Positions 30,143-40,618 of a DNA stretch of 64,000 nucleotides are shown in pieces. Both the position numbers and the translations under genes were made by a program. The first letter of the stretch is position 1; each line of letters starts with the position of its first letter. The stretch comes from Flavobacteriaceae bacterium (lineage in GTDB: Bacteria > Bacteroidota > Bacteroidia > Flavobacteriales > Flavobacteriaceae): contig CANGWK010000004.1 of assembly GCA_947457615.1 (NCBI GenBank), positions 1-64,000 on the forward strand. Direction: 5' to 3'. The notes beneath the pieces are model-generated. The model made no database searches. It was given only the letters and a program-made list of their open reading frames with translations, and was not told the origin of the DNA.

Positions 30143-31867
30143 ATGAAAAAGAAATTGCAATTATTTTCGCTTATCCTGATAATTAGTAACGGTATACAGG
30201 CACAATACAACACTATGTCAATGCCAGAAGCACTTTATGGCACTACTTTTAATTTGAATATTCACGAAAGCACTAAGCAGTTAGTTGCTGGTAACCAAAC
30301 TATTACAGGATCTATTAATAACGAGAGTTTTTGGGGACCTACTTTATTCGTTAATAAAGGCGATTTAGTACACATGAACGTTACCAATAATTTAAATGAA
30401 TCTACAACTTTGCATTGGCATGGAATGCATTTACCATCGGTTATGGACGGAGGACCACATCAAGTAATACCTTCAGGAACCCTTTGGGAACCTTATTGGA
30501 CAGTTATGAATCAAGCAACTACTTTGTGGTACCATCCTCATTTGCATGAAACTACACAAGCGCAAATGACTAAAGGTATTGGTGGTTTTATTATTGTAAA
30601 AGATCCGCAAGAAGCTGCTTTGGCTCTACCAAGAACCTATGGTGTTGATGATATTGTGTTGGCATTAACTAGTAGAAGTTACAATGCTACAACTAATACT
30701 TTTGTTAGTACTGCCAGAGTTTATGGTGATTACATGTTATCTAATGGAACTCCAAATGCTCAAATTAGTTTGCCAAAACAGTTTGTACGTATGCGAATTT
30801 TGAATGCCGAAATTGAAAGAGGATATAATTTAGGCTTCAGCGATAATAGAACTTTTTATGTTATTGGTAACGATGGAGGATTATTAAATGCTCCTGTTGC
30901 CGTAACAAGATTGCCAATTCATGTTGGTGAACGTTATGAAATTATGGTAAATTTAGGTAATGATGCAGTTGGATCAAGCATCGACTTAAAAGCTTATAAT
31001 TCAGGTCAATCCAATAGTTTTCCTGGAGGAGAGCCAGGAACTACAGGAACATTTGGTAGTTTGTTGAATAATACAACTTTCAACGTTTTGCATATCAATG
31101 TTGGAGCCACTACTACAGCTTCAACTCCTGTTACATCCGTACCAACAACTTTAGTCAATAACACTTATTGGACAGCGTCAGATGCAAATGTAACCAGAGC
31201 AACTATTAACATAACTAATGGAACTCCAGGTCCAGCAAGCGTTCCTTTTAATTTCGATAATACTACTTATTCCTCAACGATGACTCCAAAAGTGGTTAAT
31301 TTAAATGACATTGAGAAATGGACTATCGCTAACACTAGTCCGGCAGTTTTCGGGCACGCTTTTCATCTTCACGATGTAGAATTTAAAATTATAAGCAGGA
31401 GTTCAGGTGCTGTTGCAGCATATGAGTCGGGATGGAAAGACACTTTTTTTATTAGTAGAAATGAATCGGTAAGTTTTGTAGCAAAGTTTGATGATTTTGC
31501 CGATTCCGATGTGAATCATCCCTACATGTATCATTGTCATTTTGGTGGTCATGAAGATGCCGGAATGATGGGACAATTTATTGTTACAGGAACCATGGCA
31601 AACAACCAAACAGATGCTTCAAGCACTGAGTTTAGTTTATTTCCTAATCCAACTACGGATAAATTATTTGTAAATTTAAAGGATGCCTCGACCGAAATAT
31701 ATTATGTAACTATTTCAACAGTTCAAGGAAGAGTTGTAATGATGTTGCCACAACCAAATTGGCAAAACGGAATTGATATTTCTTCTTTAGATGCAGGAGT
31801 TTATACTTTTCAAATGATGGATAAACAATCCAAGAGTGTAACTACTAAAAAATTCATAAAAAAATAA
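30143..31867 (+). CDS. Multicopper oxidase with T9SS sorting domain
   Basis: HWHGMH, WYHPHLHETT, HAFHLHDVEF, YHCHFGGHEDAGMMG; C-term LFPNPTTDKLFVN...TTKKFIKK. Confidence 0.95.
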   Translation: MKKKLQLFSLILIISNGIQAQYNTMSMPEALYGTTFNLNIHESTKQLVAGNQTITGSINNESFWGPTLFVNKGDLVHMNVTNNLNESTTLHWHGMHLPSVMDGGPHQVIPSGTLWEPYWTVMNQATTLWYHPHLHETTQAQMTKGIGGFIIVKDPQEAALALPRTYGVDDIVLALTSRSYNATTNTFVSTARVYGDYMLSNGTPNAQISLPKQFVRMRILNAEIERGYNLGFSDNRTFYVIGNDGGLLNAPVAVTRLPIHVGERYEIMVNLGNDAVGSSIDLKAYNSGQSNSFPGGEPGTTGTFGSLLNNTTFNVLHINVGATTTASTPVTSVPTTLVNNTYWTASDANVTRATINITNGTPGPASVPFNFDNTTYSSTMTPKVVNLNDIEKWTIANTSPAVFGHAFHLHDVEFKIISRSSGAVAAYESGWKDTFFISRNESVSFVAKFDDFADSDVNHPYMYHCHFGGHEDAGMMGQFIVTGTMANNQTDASSTEFSLFPNPTTDKLFVNLKDASTEIYYVTISTVQGRVVMMLPQPNWQNGIDISSLDAGVYTFQMMDKQSKSVTTKKFIKK

Positions 31868-31870
31868 TAA

Positions 31871-32494
31871 ATGAAAAAGTTAGTATTCTTTTTCTATGCT
31901 ATTGCCCTTTTGGTGTTTTCTAGTTATACGATTTATGAAAAAGAAAAAACGATCTCAAATTTTAAATTAAAAAGTGCAACTAATAACCATTGGGTTTCTC
32001 TTTCTGATTATAAGAATGCTAAAGGTTTTGTAGTTGTTTTTAGTTGTAATAAATGTCCGATGGCTAACTTTTATTCGCAACGATTAAATCAAATGGATAT
32101 CAAATATAAAAAATTAGGAGTTCCTGTGCTTGCAATAAATTCAATGGATACCTTGGCTTATGCTGAAGAATCTTTTAAATTAATGCAAAAAAAAGCCAAG
32201 AAAGACCAATTTCAGTTTGCTTATTTGCAAGATAAAAAACAAAATATTGCTAAAGAATTTAAAGCAACTCATACGCCACAAGCATTTGTAATTTGGAAAA
32301 ATAAAGCAGGAAAATATGTAATAAAGTACCAAGGGGCAATTGACGATAATGCTGGAGAGCCTTACAAAATAAAGCATCATTTTTTAACTGATGCTATAGA
32401 TGAATTAGTACAAGAAAAAAATGTGACCACACCAAAATCGGAATCTTTTGGGTGTAGAATATATTTTAGAGGCGAAATTCAAAAAATGGATTAA
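31871..32494 (+). CDS. Redoxin / AhpC-TSA-type thioredoxin-fold protein
   Basis: VVVFSCNKCPMANFYSQRL, ATHTPQAFVIWKN. Confidence 0.85.
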   Translation: MKKLVFFFYAIALLVFSSYTIYEKEKTISNFKLKSATNNHWVSLSDYKNAKGFVVVFSCNKCPMANFYSQRLNQMDIKYKKLGVPVLAINSMDTLAYAEESFKLMQKKAKKDQFQFAYLQDKKQNIAKEFKATHTPQAFVIWKNKAGKYVIKYQGAIDDNAGEPYKIKHHFLTDAIDELVQEKNVTTPKSESFGCRIYFRGEIQKMD

Positions 32495-32505
32495 AAGCAA
32501 ATTAA

Positions 32506-33540
32506 TTGAATAAAAAGAATATAAATATTGTATTAATAGTGTTATTAGCATGCTGTTTTCTATCTTTAAAAAACGTAGAAAACTTTGTGTTTTATAAAGA
32601 CATTATTATACCTAAAGGATGGCCAAAACCGGTTTATAATTTTAAGGAAAATAAACTTACTAAAGAAGGATTTGAATTGGGGAGGAAATTGTTTTACGAC
32701 CCCATTCTTTCTAGAGATAGTACTATTTCCTGTTCCAGTTGTCATTCGCAATACACAGGTTTTGCTCATACTGACCATGCATTAAGTCATGGAATAGAAG
32801 GAAGAATAGGAACTCGTAATGCAATGCCTTTGATTAACTTGGCGTGGGCGAAAACCTTCCATTGGGATGGCGGTGTACTTAGTTTAGAAGCACAAACTAT
32901 AAACCCAATAACTAATTCGCAGGAAATGGATAATACATTAGTAAATGTTTTAGGAAAATTAAACCATTCCAAAAAGTATAAAAGTCTATTTAATAACGTT
33001 TTTGGAGATAGCATAGTAACCACAAAAAAACTATTACAAGCAATTGCACAATTCACGGTTTCGCTACAATCCTGTAATTCTAAATACGACAAAGTAATGC
33101 GTCATGAAAAAGATATTTTCTTTACAGATCAAGAAGAAAATGGGCATCGATTGTTTAAACGAAATTGCGAATCTTGTCATAAAGAGCCATTGCTAACCAA
33201 TAATAATTTTGCCGACAATGGTTTGCCTATTGACCAAGATTATAAAGATTACGGAAGACTAAAAATCACACAAAACCCTAAAGATAGTTTTAATTTTAGA
33301 GTTCCAACCTTGCGGAATATTGAATTCACTTATCCATACATGCACGATGGACGATTTATGAAGTTAAGAGAGGTTATTAATTTTTATACCGATGGGAAAA
33401 TTAAGCGAAAAACTTTAGCCAAAGAGTTGCAACAACCAATTCTATTAAATGAAAATGAAAAGAAAGATTTAATAGCTTTTTTAAAGACATTAACTGATAA
33501 AGAGTTTTTATTTAACCCAAAATTTAGTTTTCCTAAATAA
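32506..33540 (+). CDS. Diheme cytochrome c peroxidase / MauG-MbnH family
   Basis: Two heme motifs CSSCH and CESCH, GRKLFYDPILSRDSTISCSSCH, PTLRNIEFTYPYMHDGRF. Confidence 0.9.
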   Translation: MNKKNINIVLIVLLACCFLSLKNVENFVFYKDIIIPKGWPKPVYNFKENKLTKEGFELGRKLFYDPILSRDSTISCSSCHSQYTGFAHTDHALSHGIEGRIGTRNAMPLINLAWAKTFHWDGGVLSLEAQTINPITNSQEMDNTLVNVLGKLNHSKKYKSLFNNVFGDSIVTTKKLLQAIAQFTVSLQSCNSKYDKVMRHEKDIFFTDQEENGHRLFKRNCESCHKEPLLTNNNFADNGLPIDQDYKDYGRLKITQNPKDSFNFRVPTLRNIEFTYPYMHDGRFMKLREVINFYTDGKIKRKTLAKELQQPILLNENEKKDLIAFLKTLTDKEFLFNPKFSFPK

Positions 33541-33582
33541 TAATAAGAATGCAATTTAATTATAAACAAAAAAACAACAACT

Positions 33583-34932
33583 ATGAAAAAAACAAGTACT
33601 TTTTTAATTTTATTCATGACATTCCTTTTGAATGCACAAACTAACCCAATTATTACAAGTTGGTTGCAAAATACAACTGGCATTACTGGAAGACATTATG
33701 TTGCTGGGAACTCAACAGCTATAACAGATGCTGTTCAAGCAAATGTGCAAACAGTACAATACAATTCTACCAATGTGTATGTTTCGGCTACGGGAATTCC
33801 GGCATATATTACGGGTCCTTTTCAAGATGGTAATCCATCTTTAGCAACTGCTCAAAATAAGATTTTCAAGTTTCCAATAGCACCTACTCAAAACACTGGA
33901 ACTGCAACAGCAACTTCAGGTGGAAATATTGGGATTTTCAAAAATGGAGTGGCTTTATTTGATTATCGTGATGGAGTAGCTTGGAATAATACTACTCAGT
34001 CACTTTGTGGAGGGCCAGGATTCACTCCATGTCCAGGCGGACCTGGAACAACACAAGCATGGAATAGAGATGCAATTCCTGCAGAACGTGCAGGTTTTGA
34101 TTGTGCAAAAGCACATCCAGCTATGGGAAATTATCACCACCACCAAAATCCAAGTGCTTTTAATTTAGATTTAAATGTTTTATCTACAGTTTGCAACACT
34201 TACCCTTCAGATGGATTATATGTTGTTAATGCGTCTGAACATTCACCACTTTTAGGTTTTGCTTATGATGGTTTTCCAATATACGGAGCTTATGCATACA
34301 CTAACACAGATGCAACCGGTGGGATCTCAAGAATGAAATCAAGTTATCAATTAAAAAATCAAACTACTAGAACTAATGGACCAACTGTGGGTCAAGTTGT
34401 TGGTACCCAAACTTTATTTAATGGCTACTTTAGAGAAGATTATGAATATGTTGCTCACCCTGGAGATGCTACCTATTTAGATATTCACAATGGACGTTTT
34501 TGTAAAACTCCAGAATATCCGGATGGTATTTATTGTTATTTTACTACTGTTGATGCGAATCATAATTCAAGTTATCCTTATGTAGTAGGACCTACTTATT
34601 ATGGAAATGTAGTTGCAGCCACCGTTACAACCGTTCCTGCCGGAACAACAACTTACACACAACTTTCTAATGATTTGTTTGAAAATAAAGAATTTAAAGT
34701 TGTTATAGCTCCAAATCCAGCTCAAGATTTTATAGCAATACAAACTCAAATGGCCGAAAAAGATTATAAAGTTGAGCTTATTGATGAGTTAGGTAAAACA
34801 ATTAAAACATTAAAGATTCTTCAAGGAAGTACACTTTCAATTATAGAAACAGACACAGTTCACAGTGGCGTTTATTTTGTTAGAATTTCCGATGGAATAA
34901 ATAATAAATCAACTAAAGTCATAATTGAATAA
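33583..34932 (+). CDS. YHYH-domain secreted protein with T9SS sorting domain
   Basis: GNYHHHQNP, LLGFAYDGFPIYGAYAYTN (YHYH-family signature), C-term VIAPNPAQDFIAIQ...STKVIIE. Confidence 0.82.
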   Translation: MKKTSTFLILFMTFLLNAQTNPIITSWLQNTTGITGRHYVAGNSTAITDAVQANVQTVQYNSTNVYVSATGIPAYITGPFQDGNPSLATAQNKIFKFPIAPTQNTGTATATSGGNIGIFKNGVALFDYRDGVAWNNTTQSLCGGPGFTPCPGGPGTTQAWNRDAIPAERAGFDCAKAHPAMGNYHHHQNPSAFNLDLNVLSTVCNTYPSDGLYVVNASEHSPLLGFAYDGFPIYGAYAYTNTDATGGISRMKSSYQLKNQTTRTNGPTVGQVVGTQTLFNGYFREDYEYVAHPGDATYLDIHNGRFCKTPEYPDGIYCYFTTVDANHNSSYPYVVGPTYYGNVVAATVTTVPAGTTTYTQLSNDLFENKEFKVVIAPNPAQDFIAIQTQMAEKDYKVELIDELGKTIKTLKILQGSTLSIIETDTVHSGVYFVRISDGINNKSTKVIIE

Positions 34933-35234
34933 TTTTTATTTTAATATTTAAAAGCCAGTTTTATGTTTATTTGAATTCACTTATTTTTTTTGAGGAATTT
35001 TATAAGAATTCAACATGCTTAAATTAAATTTTAAACTAAATCGTAATAGTAGAATACAACATTGCCACAACATTAATTTAAATTACTAATTTTGGTATTT
35101 GTAAATAAGTTGTTTGTTTCTATTAAAAACGCTTATCATTCAGTTGTTTAGTAGTAGTTTGATTGAATAAATAAAATAATTAAAATGTATAGTTTTTTTA
35201 TATCTTAATTAATCTGTATGATTTAATTTATTTA

Positions 35235-35242
35235 TAAATTTG
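35235..35242 (+). promoter_or_regulatory. Bacteroidota-type -7 box (TAAATTTG)
   Basis: TAnnTTTG 24 nt upstream of ATG at 35266. Confidence 0.4.
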
Positions 35243-35265
35243 AAATATAACAAAATCTTAATATT

Positions 35266-37359
35266 ATGAAAAAAATTACTTTTATTTTTCTTTTTTTAAC
35301 TTCTGTAATAGGTTTTTCTCAAAATCTAGTGACAAATGGAGATTTCCAAACAGGATTTTCAACACCATGGTATGGTAATGCAGCAAACGCAGTTGATATC
35401 GATACCAATGGAGGCGGTGCATTTGTAAATCAGGCAAACGTAACAGCAGTAAGTAATCCTTGGGATGTAAATTTAAGTCAAGAAATTTTATTGGAAAATG
35501 GTAGAACTTATGCATTGACTTTCGATGCTTTTACTGATGCAATAACAGGAACACGAACTATTTTGAGTGGTTTAGGACAAACTGGTGCTCCCTATACTTC
35601 TTTAACTTCAACAACAACTTTGACATCTACTCCGCAGACATTTAGCTACCAAATAACAATAAGTTATGGCAATACGGTTGCTGATAGAGTTTTATTTGAT
35701 ATGGGCGCAGCTACTGGGTATGTTTTTATTGACAATGTATCTGTTGTAGAAGTAACAACCACTTGTAATAATGGTGTACAAGATGGTGATGAAACAGGTG
35801 TAGACTGTGGTGGATCTTGTCCTGCATGTGCAGTTTCACCTACAGTAGCCGCACCAGTACCTACTCGTAATGCAGTAGATGTTGTTTCTCTTTATAGTGA
35901 TTCATACGTTAGTGTTGCAACAGATTTTAATCCTAATTGGGGTCAATCAGGAACTGTAAATACTACTTTTAACCCAACAGGAACTGGAACTAACTATGCA
36001 ATGGCATACACTAATTTTAATTACCAAGGTACTTACTTAACTCAAACAAATGCAGCTAATATGGAGTATTTGCATATAGATATTTGGACCAATAATGCTA
36101 CCTCTGTAAAAGTATCTCCAATTAATAATGGAACTGGTGTTGGAGAATACCTTGTTAATATTCCTTTAGTTAATGGTGGATGGAGTAGTGTAGATTTGCC
36201 TAAGAGCGCTTTTGTTGGTATGACATGGGATTCAGTATTTCAATTAAAATTTGACGGACAAACAGGAGTTTCTCCTTCAACTATTTACTTAGATAATATT
36301 TATTTCTGGAAAACTGCTGCGCCTTCTGGTACTCCGTTAATAGGAAACTTTATAGTTCCAGCAAAAAATCTTGGAGATGCAGCATTTGCTCTAACAGCAC
36401 CTTCAAGTAATAGCACAGGTTCTTTTTCATACACAAGCAGCAATTTAGCTGTGGCAACAATTTCAGGAAGTACAGTAACAATTGTAGGAGCCGGTACTTC
36501 TATAATAACTGCAACACAAGCAGCAGCAGCTCCATATATTTCAGGAAGTGTTTTTGGTAATTTAATTGTAACAGAAGTGCCATTAATAGCTGCACCAACT
36601 CCTATGGCAAGAAATGCTTGGGATGTAATTTCTCTTTACAGTAATGCTTATTCTAATACAACAATTAATGATTGGTCAGCTGGAATTGGTTGGGGTGGTT
36701 TAGCGCCTATAACTGATTTACTAATTGCAGGTAATGATACTAAAAAAATTGCTTTTGGTAACTTTATTGGTGTGGATTTTGGTGCAGGTAATCATTTTGA
36801 TGCAACTAATATGACAACTTTTCACATGGATTTTTGGATACCAAGCGCAACTGATTTGACTGGTAAAGTATTGAACCCTAAATTTTCTTGTTGGACATCT
36901 GATACTTCTGGAGAAACATCAAATTTCTTGTTAACTTATCTTCCATCAGTTAACGGTTCTTGGGCTTCAATAGAAGCGCCTATATCTACATTTACTGCGG
37001 GAAGTAGCAATCCAAATATTAGAAATAACGTTGCTCAGTTTTTACTTTCATCTAATTTAGGAGTTGTATATGTTGATAATATTTATTTATACAGACCGGC
37101 AACAGCAATGGCAACCGATACTTTCAATACTTCAAATGTAAAATTATATCCAAATCCAGCATCTACTAGTTTAACTATTGAGGCTAACAATTCTATAGAA
37201 AGCATAGCTATTTACAATATTCTAGGTCAAGAGGTAATTAGTAAAACCCCAATGTCAAATTCTACGATAATGGATGTTTCAAATCTTGAAAATGGACTAT
37301 ATTTTGTAAATAGTACAATAGATGGTAAATTGTCTACTACAAAATTCGTTAAAAATTAA
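35266..37359 (+). CDS. Secreted multi-module carbohydrate-binding-like protein with Ig-like domain and T9SS sorting domain
   Basis: N-terminal CBM-like region, CNNGVQDGDETGVDCGGSCPAC linker, two VxSLYSxxY modules, C-term LYPNPASTSLTIE...STTKFVKN. Confidence 0.8.
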   Translation: MKKITFIFLFLTSVIGFSQNLVTNGDFQTGFSTPWYGNAANAVDIDTNGGGAFVNQANVTAVSNPWDVNLSQEILLENGRTYALTFDAFTDAITGTRTILSGLGQTGAPYTSLTSTTTLTSTPQTFSYQITISYGNTVADRVLFDMGAATGYVFIDNVSVVEVTTTCNNGVQDGDETGVDCGGSCPACAVSPTVAAPVPTRNAVDVVSLYSDSYVSVATDFNPNWGQSGTVNTTFNPTGTGTNYAMAYTNFNYQGTYLTQTNAANMEYLHIDIWTNNATSVKVSPINNGTGVGEYLVNIPLVNGGWSSVDLPKSAFVGMTWDSVFQLKFDGQTGVSPSTIYLDNIYFWKTAAPSGTPLIGNFIVPAKNLGDAAFALTAPSSNSTGSFSYTSSNLAVATISGSTVTIVGAGTSIITATQAAAAPYISGSVFGNLIVTEVPLIAAPTPMARNAWDVISLYSNAYSNTTINDWSAGIGWGGLAPITDLLIAGNDTKKIAFGNFIGVDFGAGNHFDATNMTTFHMDFWIPSATDLTGKVLNPKFSCWTSDTSGETSNFLLTYLPSVNGSWASIEAPISTFTAGSSNPNIRNNVAQFLLSSNLGVVYVDNIYLYRPATAMATDTFNTSNVKLYPNPASTSLTIEANNSIESIAIYNILGQEVISKTPMSNSTIMDVSNLENGLYFVNSTIDGKLSTTKFVKN

Positions 37360-37378
37360 GTTAAGTTTTTTTTTTTTG

Positions 37379-37410
37379 AAAGCACGTTATTTAATTATAA
37401 CGTGCTTTTT
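37379..37410 (+). terminator. Intrinsic terminator
   Basis: AAAGCACGTTAT-TTAATT-ATAACGTGCTTT perfect hairpin followed by T run. Confidence 0.85.
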
Positions 37411-37485
37411 TTTACTTTATATTTTATATTTATTAGTATAATATATATCTTTATTGCTGTTAAATTTTTAATTACAGATAAAAAT

Positions 37486-40305
37486 ATGCCCCAGATATTT
37501 TCTTTTAATAAATTATTACTATTCAGTTTATTATTTTCATTATTTGGATTCTCCCAAGAATTACCTCCAATAATAAAATATAATCCTATTACCTACAATG
37601 CTGGTAATCAAAACTGGATGGTATCTCAAGATAAAAACCATATTCTATATTTTGCGAATAATGAAGGATTATTAGAATATAATGGTTCGGTTTGGAATTT
37701 ATATAACTCACCTAATGAGACAATAATTAGATCTGTTAAGGTTATAGACGATTTGATTTATACAGGTAGTTACATGGAGTTTGGTTACTGGAAAAGAATG
37801 ACTAATGGTAGGTTATCCTATTTTTCTTTGAGTAAAAAGATAAAAAATAAAATTATTGACGACGAGCAGTTTTGGAATATTTTAAACTATGACAAATGGG
37901 TAGTTTTTCAATCTTTAAATAGAATTTATATTTACGACTTAGAAAGTAAAAATTTTAAAATAATTAATCCCAGTAACAGTATTTCAAAGGTTTTTAAAAC
38001 AGAAAATGCTATTTATTTTCAAGTATTAAATGAAGGATTATTTGAAATTGAAAATGGTAAAAGTAAATTAGTTTCAGATGATTTAATTTTTAAAAACAAT
38101 AAAATTGTCAATATTTATCAGGACAATAATGGTTTAATTATTCATACTCAAACAAACGGTTTTTTTAGATTTAGTAATAAAATAATTTCTGCTTATAGTA
38201 CTTCGGCAGATGCGGAATTAAATCATTCAAGTGTTTATAGTAGTTGTCAACTAAATAACGGTAATTTCGCGGTAGGAACTATCTCCGATGGTATATTTAT
38301 TATTTCAAAATCAGGAAAAATAGAATATCATATTTCCCAAAACAATGGTTTAAGCAATAATACGATTCTTTCTTTATTTGAAGATTTTGATAAGAATTTA
38401 TGGATAGGTTTAGACAATGGAATAAATTGTATAAATATACAGTCTCCAGTGAAAAGTTTTTCTGATGACACAGGAAAACTAGGAACTGTATATGCTTCTA
38501 TACTATTTAAAGGAAAACTATACGTAGGTACTAATCAAGGATTGTTTTGTAGAGATTATAATAGTAAGGATTCTTTCCAATTTATTGCAGGCACAAAAGG
38601 TCAAGTATGGTCTTTATTTGTAAACCAAGACACTCTTTTTTGTGGCCACGATTCAGGAACTTTTATAATTGAAAATAGTACTGCTAAATGCATATTTAAT
38701 CAATCTGGAACTTGGAAATTCCAAACAGTCCCAAATAAAAATTTATTGCTTCAAGGCAACTATTATGGTATCTCAGTTTTGGAAAAAAACAATAATCAAT
38801 GGGTTTTCAGAAATAAGATTAAAGGATTTGATTATTCGTCTAAATATTTTGAACTAAATTCAACTAACCAAGTTTATGTTAGTCACGAATATAAAGGAAT
38901 TTTTAAATTCACTACTGATCTTAATTTTACCAAAGCCGAAAAAGTCAGTAAGCTTAATTCTCCTAAAAAGGGTAAAAATGCAAGTTTAATTAAATATAAC
39001 AATATTATTTATTACGCCTACAAAGATGGTGTCTATAAGCTAAATAATAAAAATAATATTTTTGAAAAAGACACTATTTTAAGTACTATGTTTACTCAAG
39101 ATGAGTTTACTTCTGGCAAAATGATAGTAGATAAATCGAATAAAATTTGGTTTTTTTCTAAGAATTATATCTATTATTTTTATAGAAATAAATTAAACTA
39201 TAAACTAAAGCAAAATACAATTCCAATCCCTTCCAAATTTACCAACTCATTAACTGGTTATGAGAATATTTCGCAACTTAATGACTATGAATACTTTATT
39301 GGAACTACTGATGGATATTATACCATTAATTTAAATGAATTAAGCTTTAAAAACTACACTGTTTTTATCTCTAATGTAAGTAGTAATAAATTAAATGAAA
39401 AAGCTAGAGATATTTCTATTACTGATTCAGTAGAATTACATTACGATGAAAACAATGTTGCTTTTAATTATTCTGTAGCAGAATTTAATAAATATATTAA
39501 CGCCGAGTACCAATATAAATTAGAAGGTTTTCAGGAGAATTGGAGTCAATGGAGTACAAAATCTAGTATCAATTTTAAAAATTTATCTCCGGGAGATTAC
39601 AAATTTATTGTTAGATCTAAAATAGCAAATTCGAATCTTGAAAACAGTGCGGTTTATATGTTTACAATTTTAAAGCCCTGGTATTTAACTAATTTTGCTT
39701 TATTAATTTATTTTCTTGGGCTAATTTACCTAGCTTTTTGGATAAATAAAAGATATAAAAATTACTACCATAAACAAAGAGTAAAACTCATTGAAGAAAA
39801 TAATTTGTTGCTTGAAATAAAAGAATTAGAAAACGAACAACAATTAATGAAATTAAGAAATGACCAATTAGCATTGGACATGGATGCAAAAAATAAAGAG
39901 CTTGCATTTTCAACTATGAGTTTATTAAAAAAAGATGAATTACTTTCTGTTATTAAAGAGGATTTAAAGAAAACAGCAGATGAAGGAAATAAGAGCATGA
40001 GCATTAAATCGGTTATTTCTACCATCACAAAAAATATTAATCATGAAGATTCTTGGAATATATTTAAGGATGCATTCGATACTGTAGATAAAGACTTCTT
40101 GAAAAAATTAAAAGTCCTTCATCCTTTACTAACCCCTAATGATTTGCGACTTTGCGCTTATCTTAGATTAAATCTTTCTTCCAAAGAAATTGCCCCTTTA
40201 CTCAATATTTCTGTTAGAAGTGTTGAGATAAAACGATATCGTTTGCGTAAAAAAATGAATTTAAACCACGAAAACGGTTTAGCAGAGTATATTTTGTCTG
40301 TTTAG
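37486..40305 (+). CDS. Membrane-anchored one-component regulator: propeller sensor + Y_Y_Y + TM + coiled coil + LuxR-type HTH
   Basis: NLWIGLDNGINCI repeats, YQYKLEGFQENWSQWS...LSPGDYKFIVRS (Y_Y_Y), TM, C-term LRLNLSSKEIAPLLNISVRSVEIKRYRLRKKMNL; no histidine kinase domain. Confidence 0.88.
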   Translation: MPQIFSFNKLLLFSLLFSLFGFSQELPPIIKYNPITYNAGNQNWMVSQDKNHILYFANNEGLLEYNGSVWNLYNSPNETIIRSVKVIDDLIYTGSYMEFGYWKRMTNGRLSYFSLSKKIKNKIIDDEQFWNILNYDKWVVFQSLNRIYIYDLESKNFKIINPSNSISKVFKTENAIYFQVLNEGLFEIENGKSKLVSDDLIFKNNKIVNIYQDNNGLIIHTQTNGFFRFSNKIISAYSTSADAELNHSSVYSSCQLNNGNFAVGTISDGIFIISKSGKIEYHISQNNGLSNNTILSLFEDFDKNLWIGLDNGINCINIQSPVKSFSDDTGKLGTVYASILFKGKLYVGTNQGLFCRDYNSKDSFQFIAGTKGQVWSLFVNQDTLFCGHDSGTFIIENSTAKCIFNQSGTWKFQTVPNKNLLLQGNYYGISVLEKNNNQWVFRNKIKGFDYSSKYFELNSTNQVYVSHEYKGIFKFTTDLNFTKAEKVSKLNSPKKGKNASLIKYNNIIYYAYKDGVYKLNNKNNIFEKDTILSTMFTQDEFTSGKMIVDKSNKIWFFSKNYIYYFYRNKLNYKLKQNTIPIPSKFTNSLTGYENISQLNDYEYFIGTTDGYYTINLNELSFKNYTVFISNVSSNKLNEKARDISITDSVELHYDENNVAFNYSVAEFNKYINAEYQYKLEGFQENWSQWSTKSSINFKNLSPGDYKFIVRSKIANSNLENSAVYMFTILKPWYLTNFALLIYFLGLIYLAFWINKRYKNYYHKQRVKLIEENNLLLEIKELENEQQLMKLRNDQLALDMDAKNKELAFSTMSLLKKDELLSVIKEDLKKTADEGNKSMSIKSVISTITKNINHEDSWNIFKDAFDTVDKDFLKKLKVLHPLLTPNDLRLCAYLRLNLSSKEIAPLLNISVRSVEIKRYRLRKKMNLNHENGLAEYILSV

Positions 40306-40618
40306 CGCCCAATCAACCAATTATTTTGCCTATACATTAGTACAACATACTTAATAGTAATAGTATAATTAGTATTGATTTATCTTCTATTTTTATAAAT
40401 AAATATCTGTATTTAAGTGATTTATACTACAAAATCTAATGAAGTAATTATATTTCAACTTTGTATGTTTTTTGTTGTAATTGTTTTTAATTTTTATAAA
40501 ACGATATACTTTACTTTTAACATCAAATTAATATAAATTTTAAATAATTTCCTTACAAAATTTACTTACTCCAACTTTACATTATTTTTAGATTAACATT
40601 AAAATTAAGATTTAACTT

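Noticed and set aside
37366-37377. T12 homopolymer after ORF 35266 as a phase-variation tract
   Set aside because: It is outside coding sequence and next to the terminator; no on/off reading frame is affected
37402-37485. Supplied upstream start of the propeller/HTH regulator (MLFFTLYFIFISIIYIF...)
   Set aside because: The ATG lies inside the right arm of a strong terminator hairpin (37379-37408); the ATG at 37486 gives a proper signal peptide
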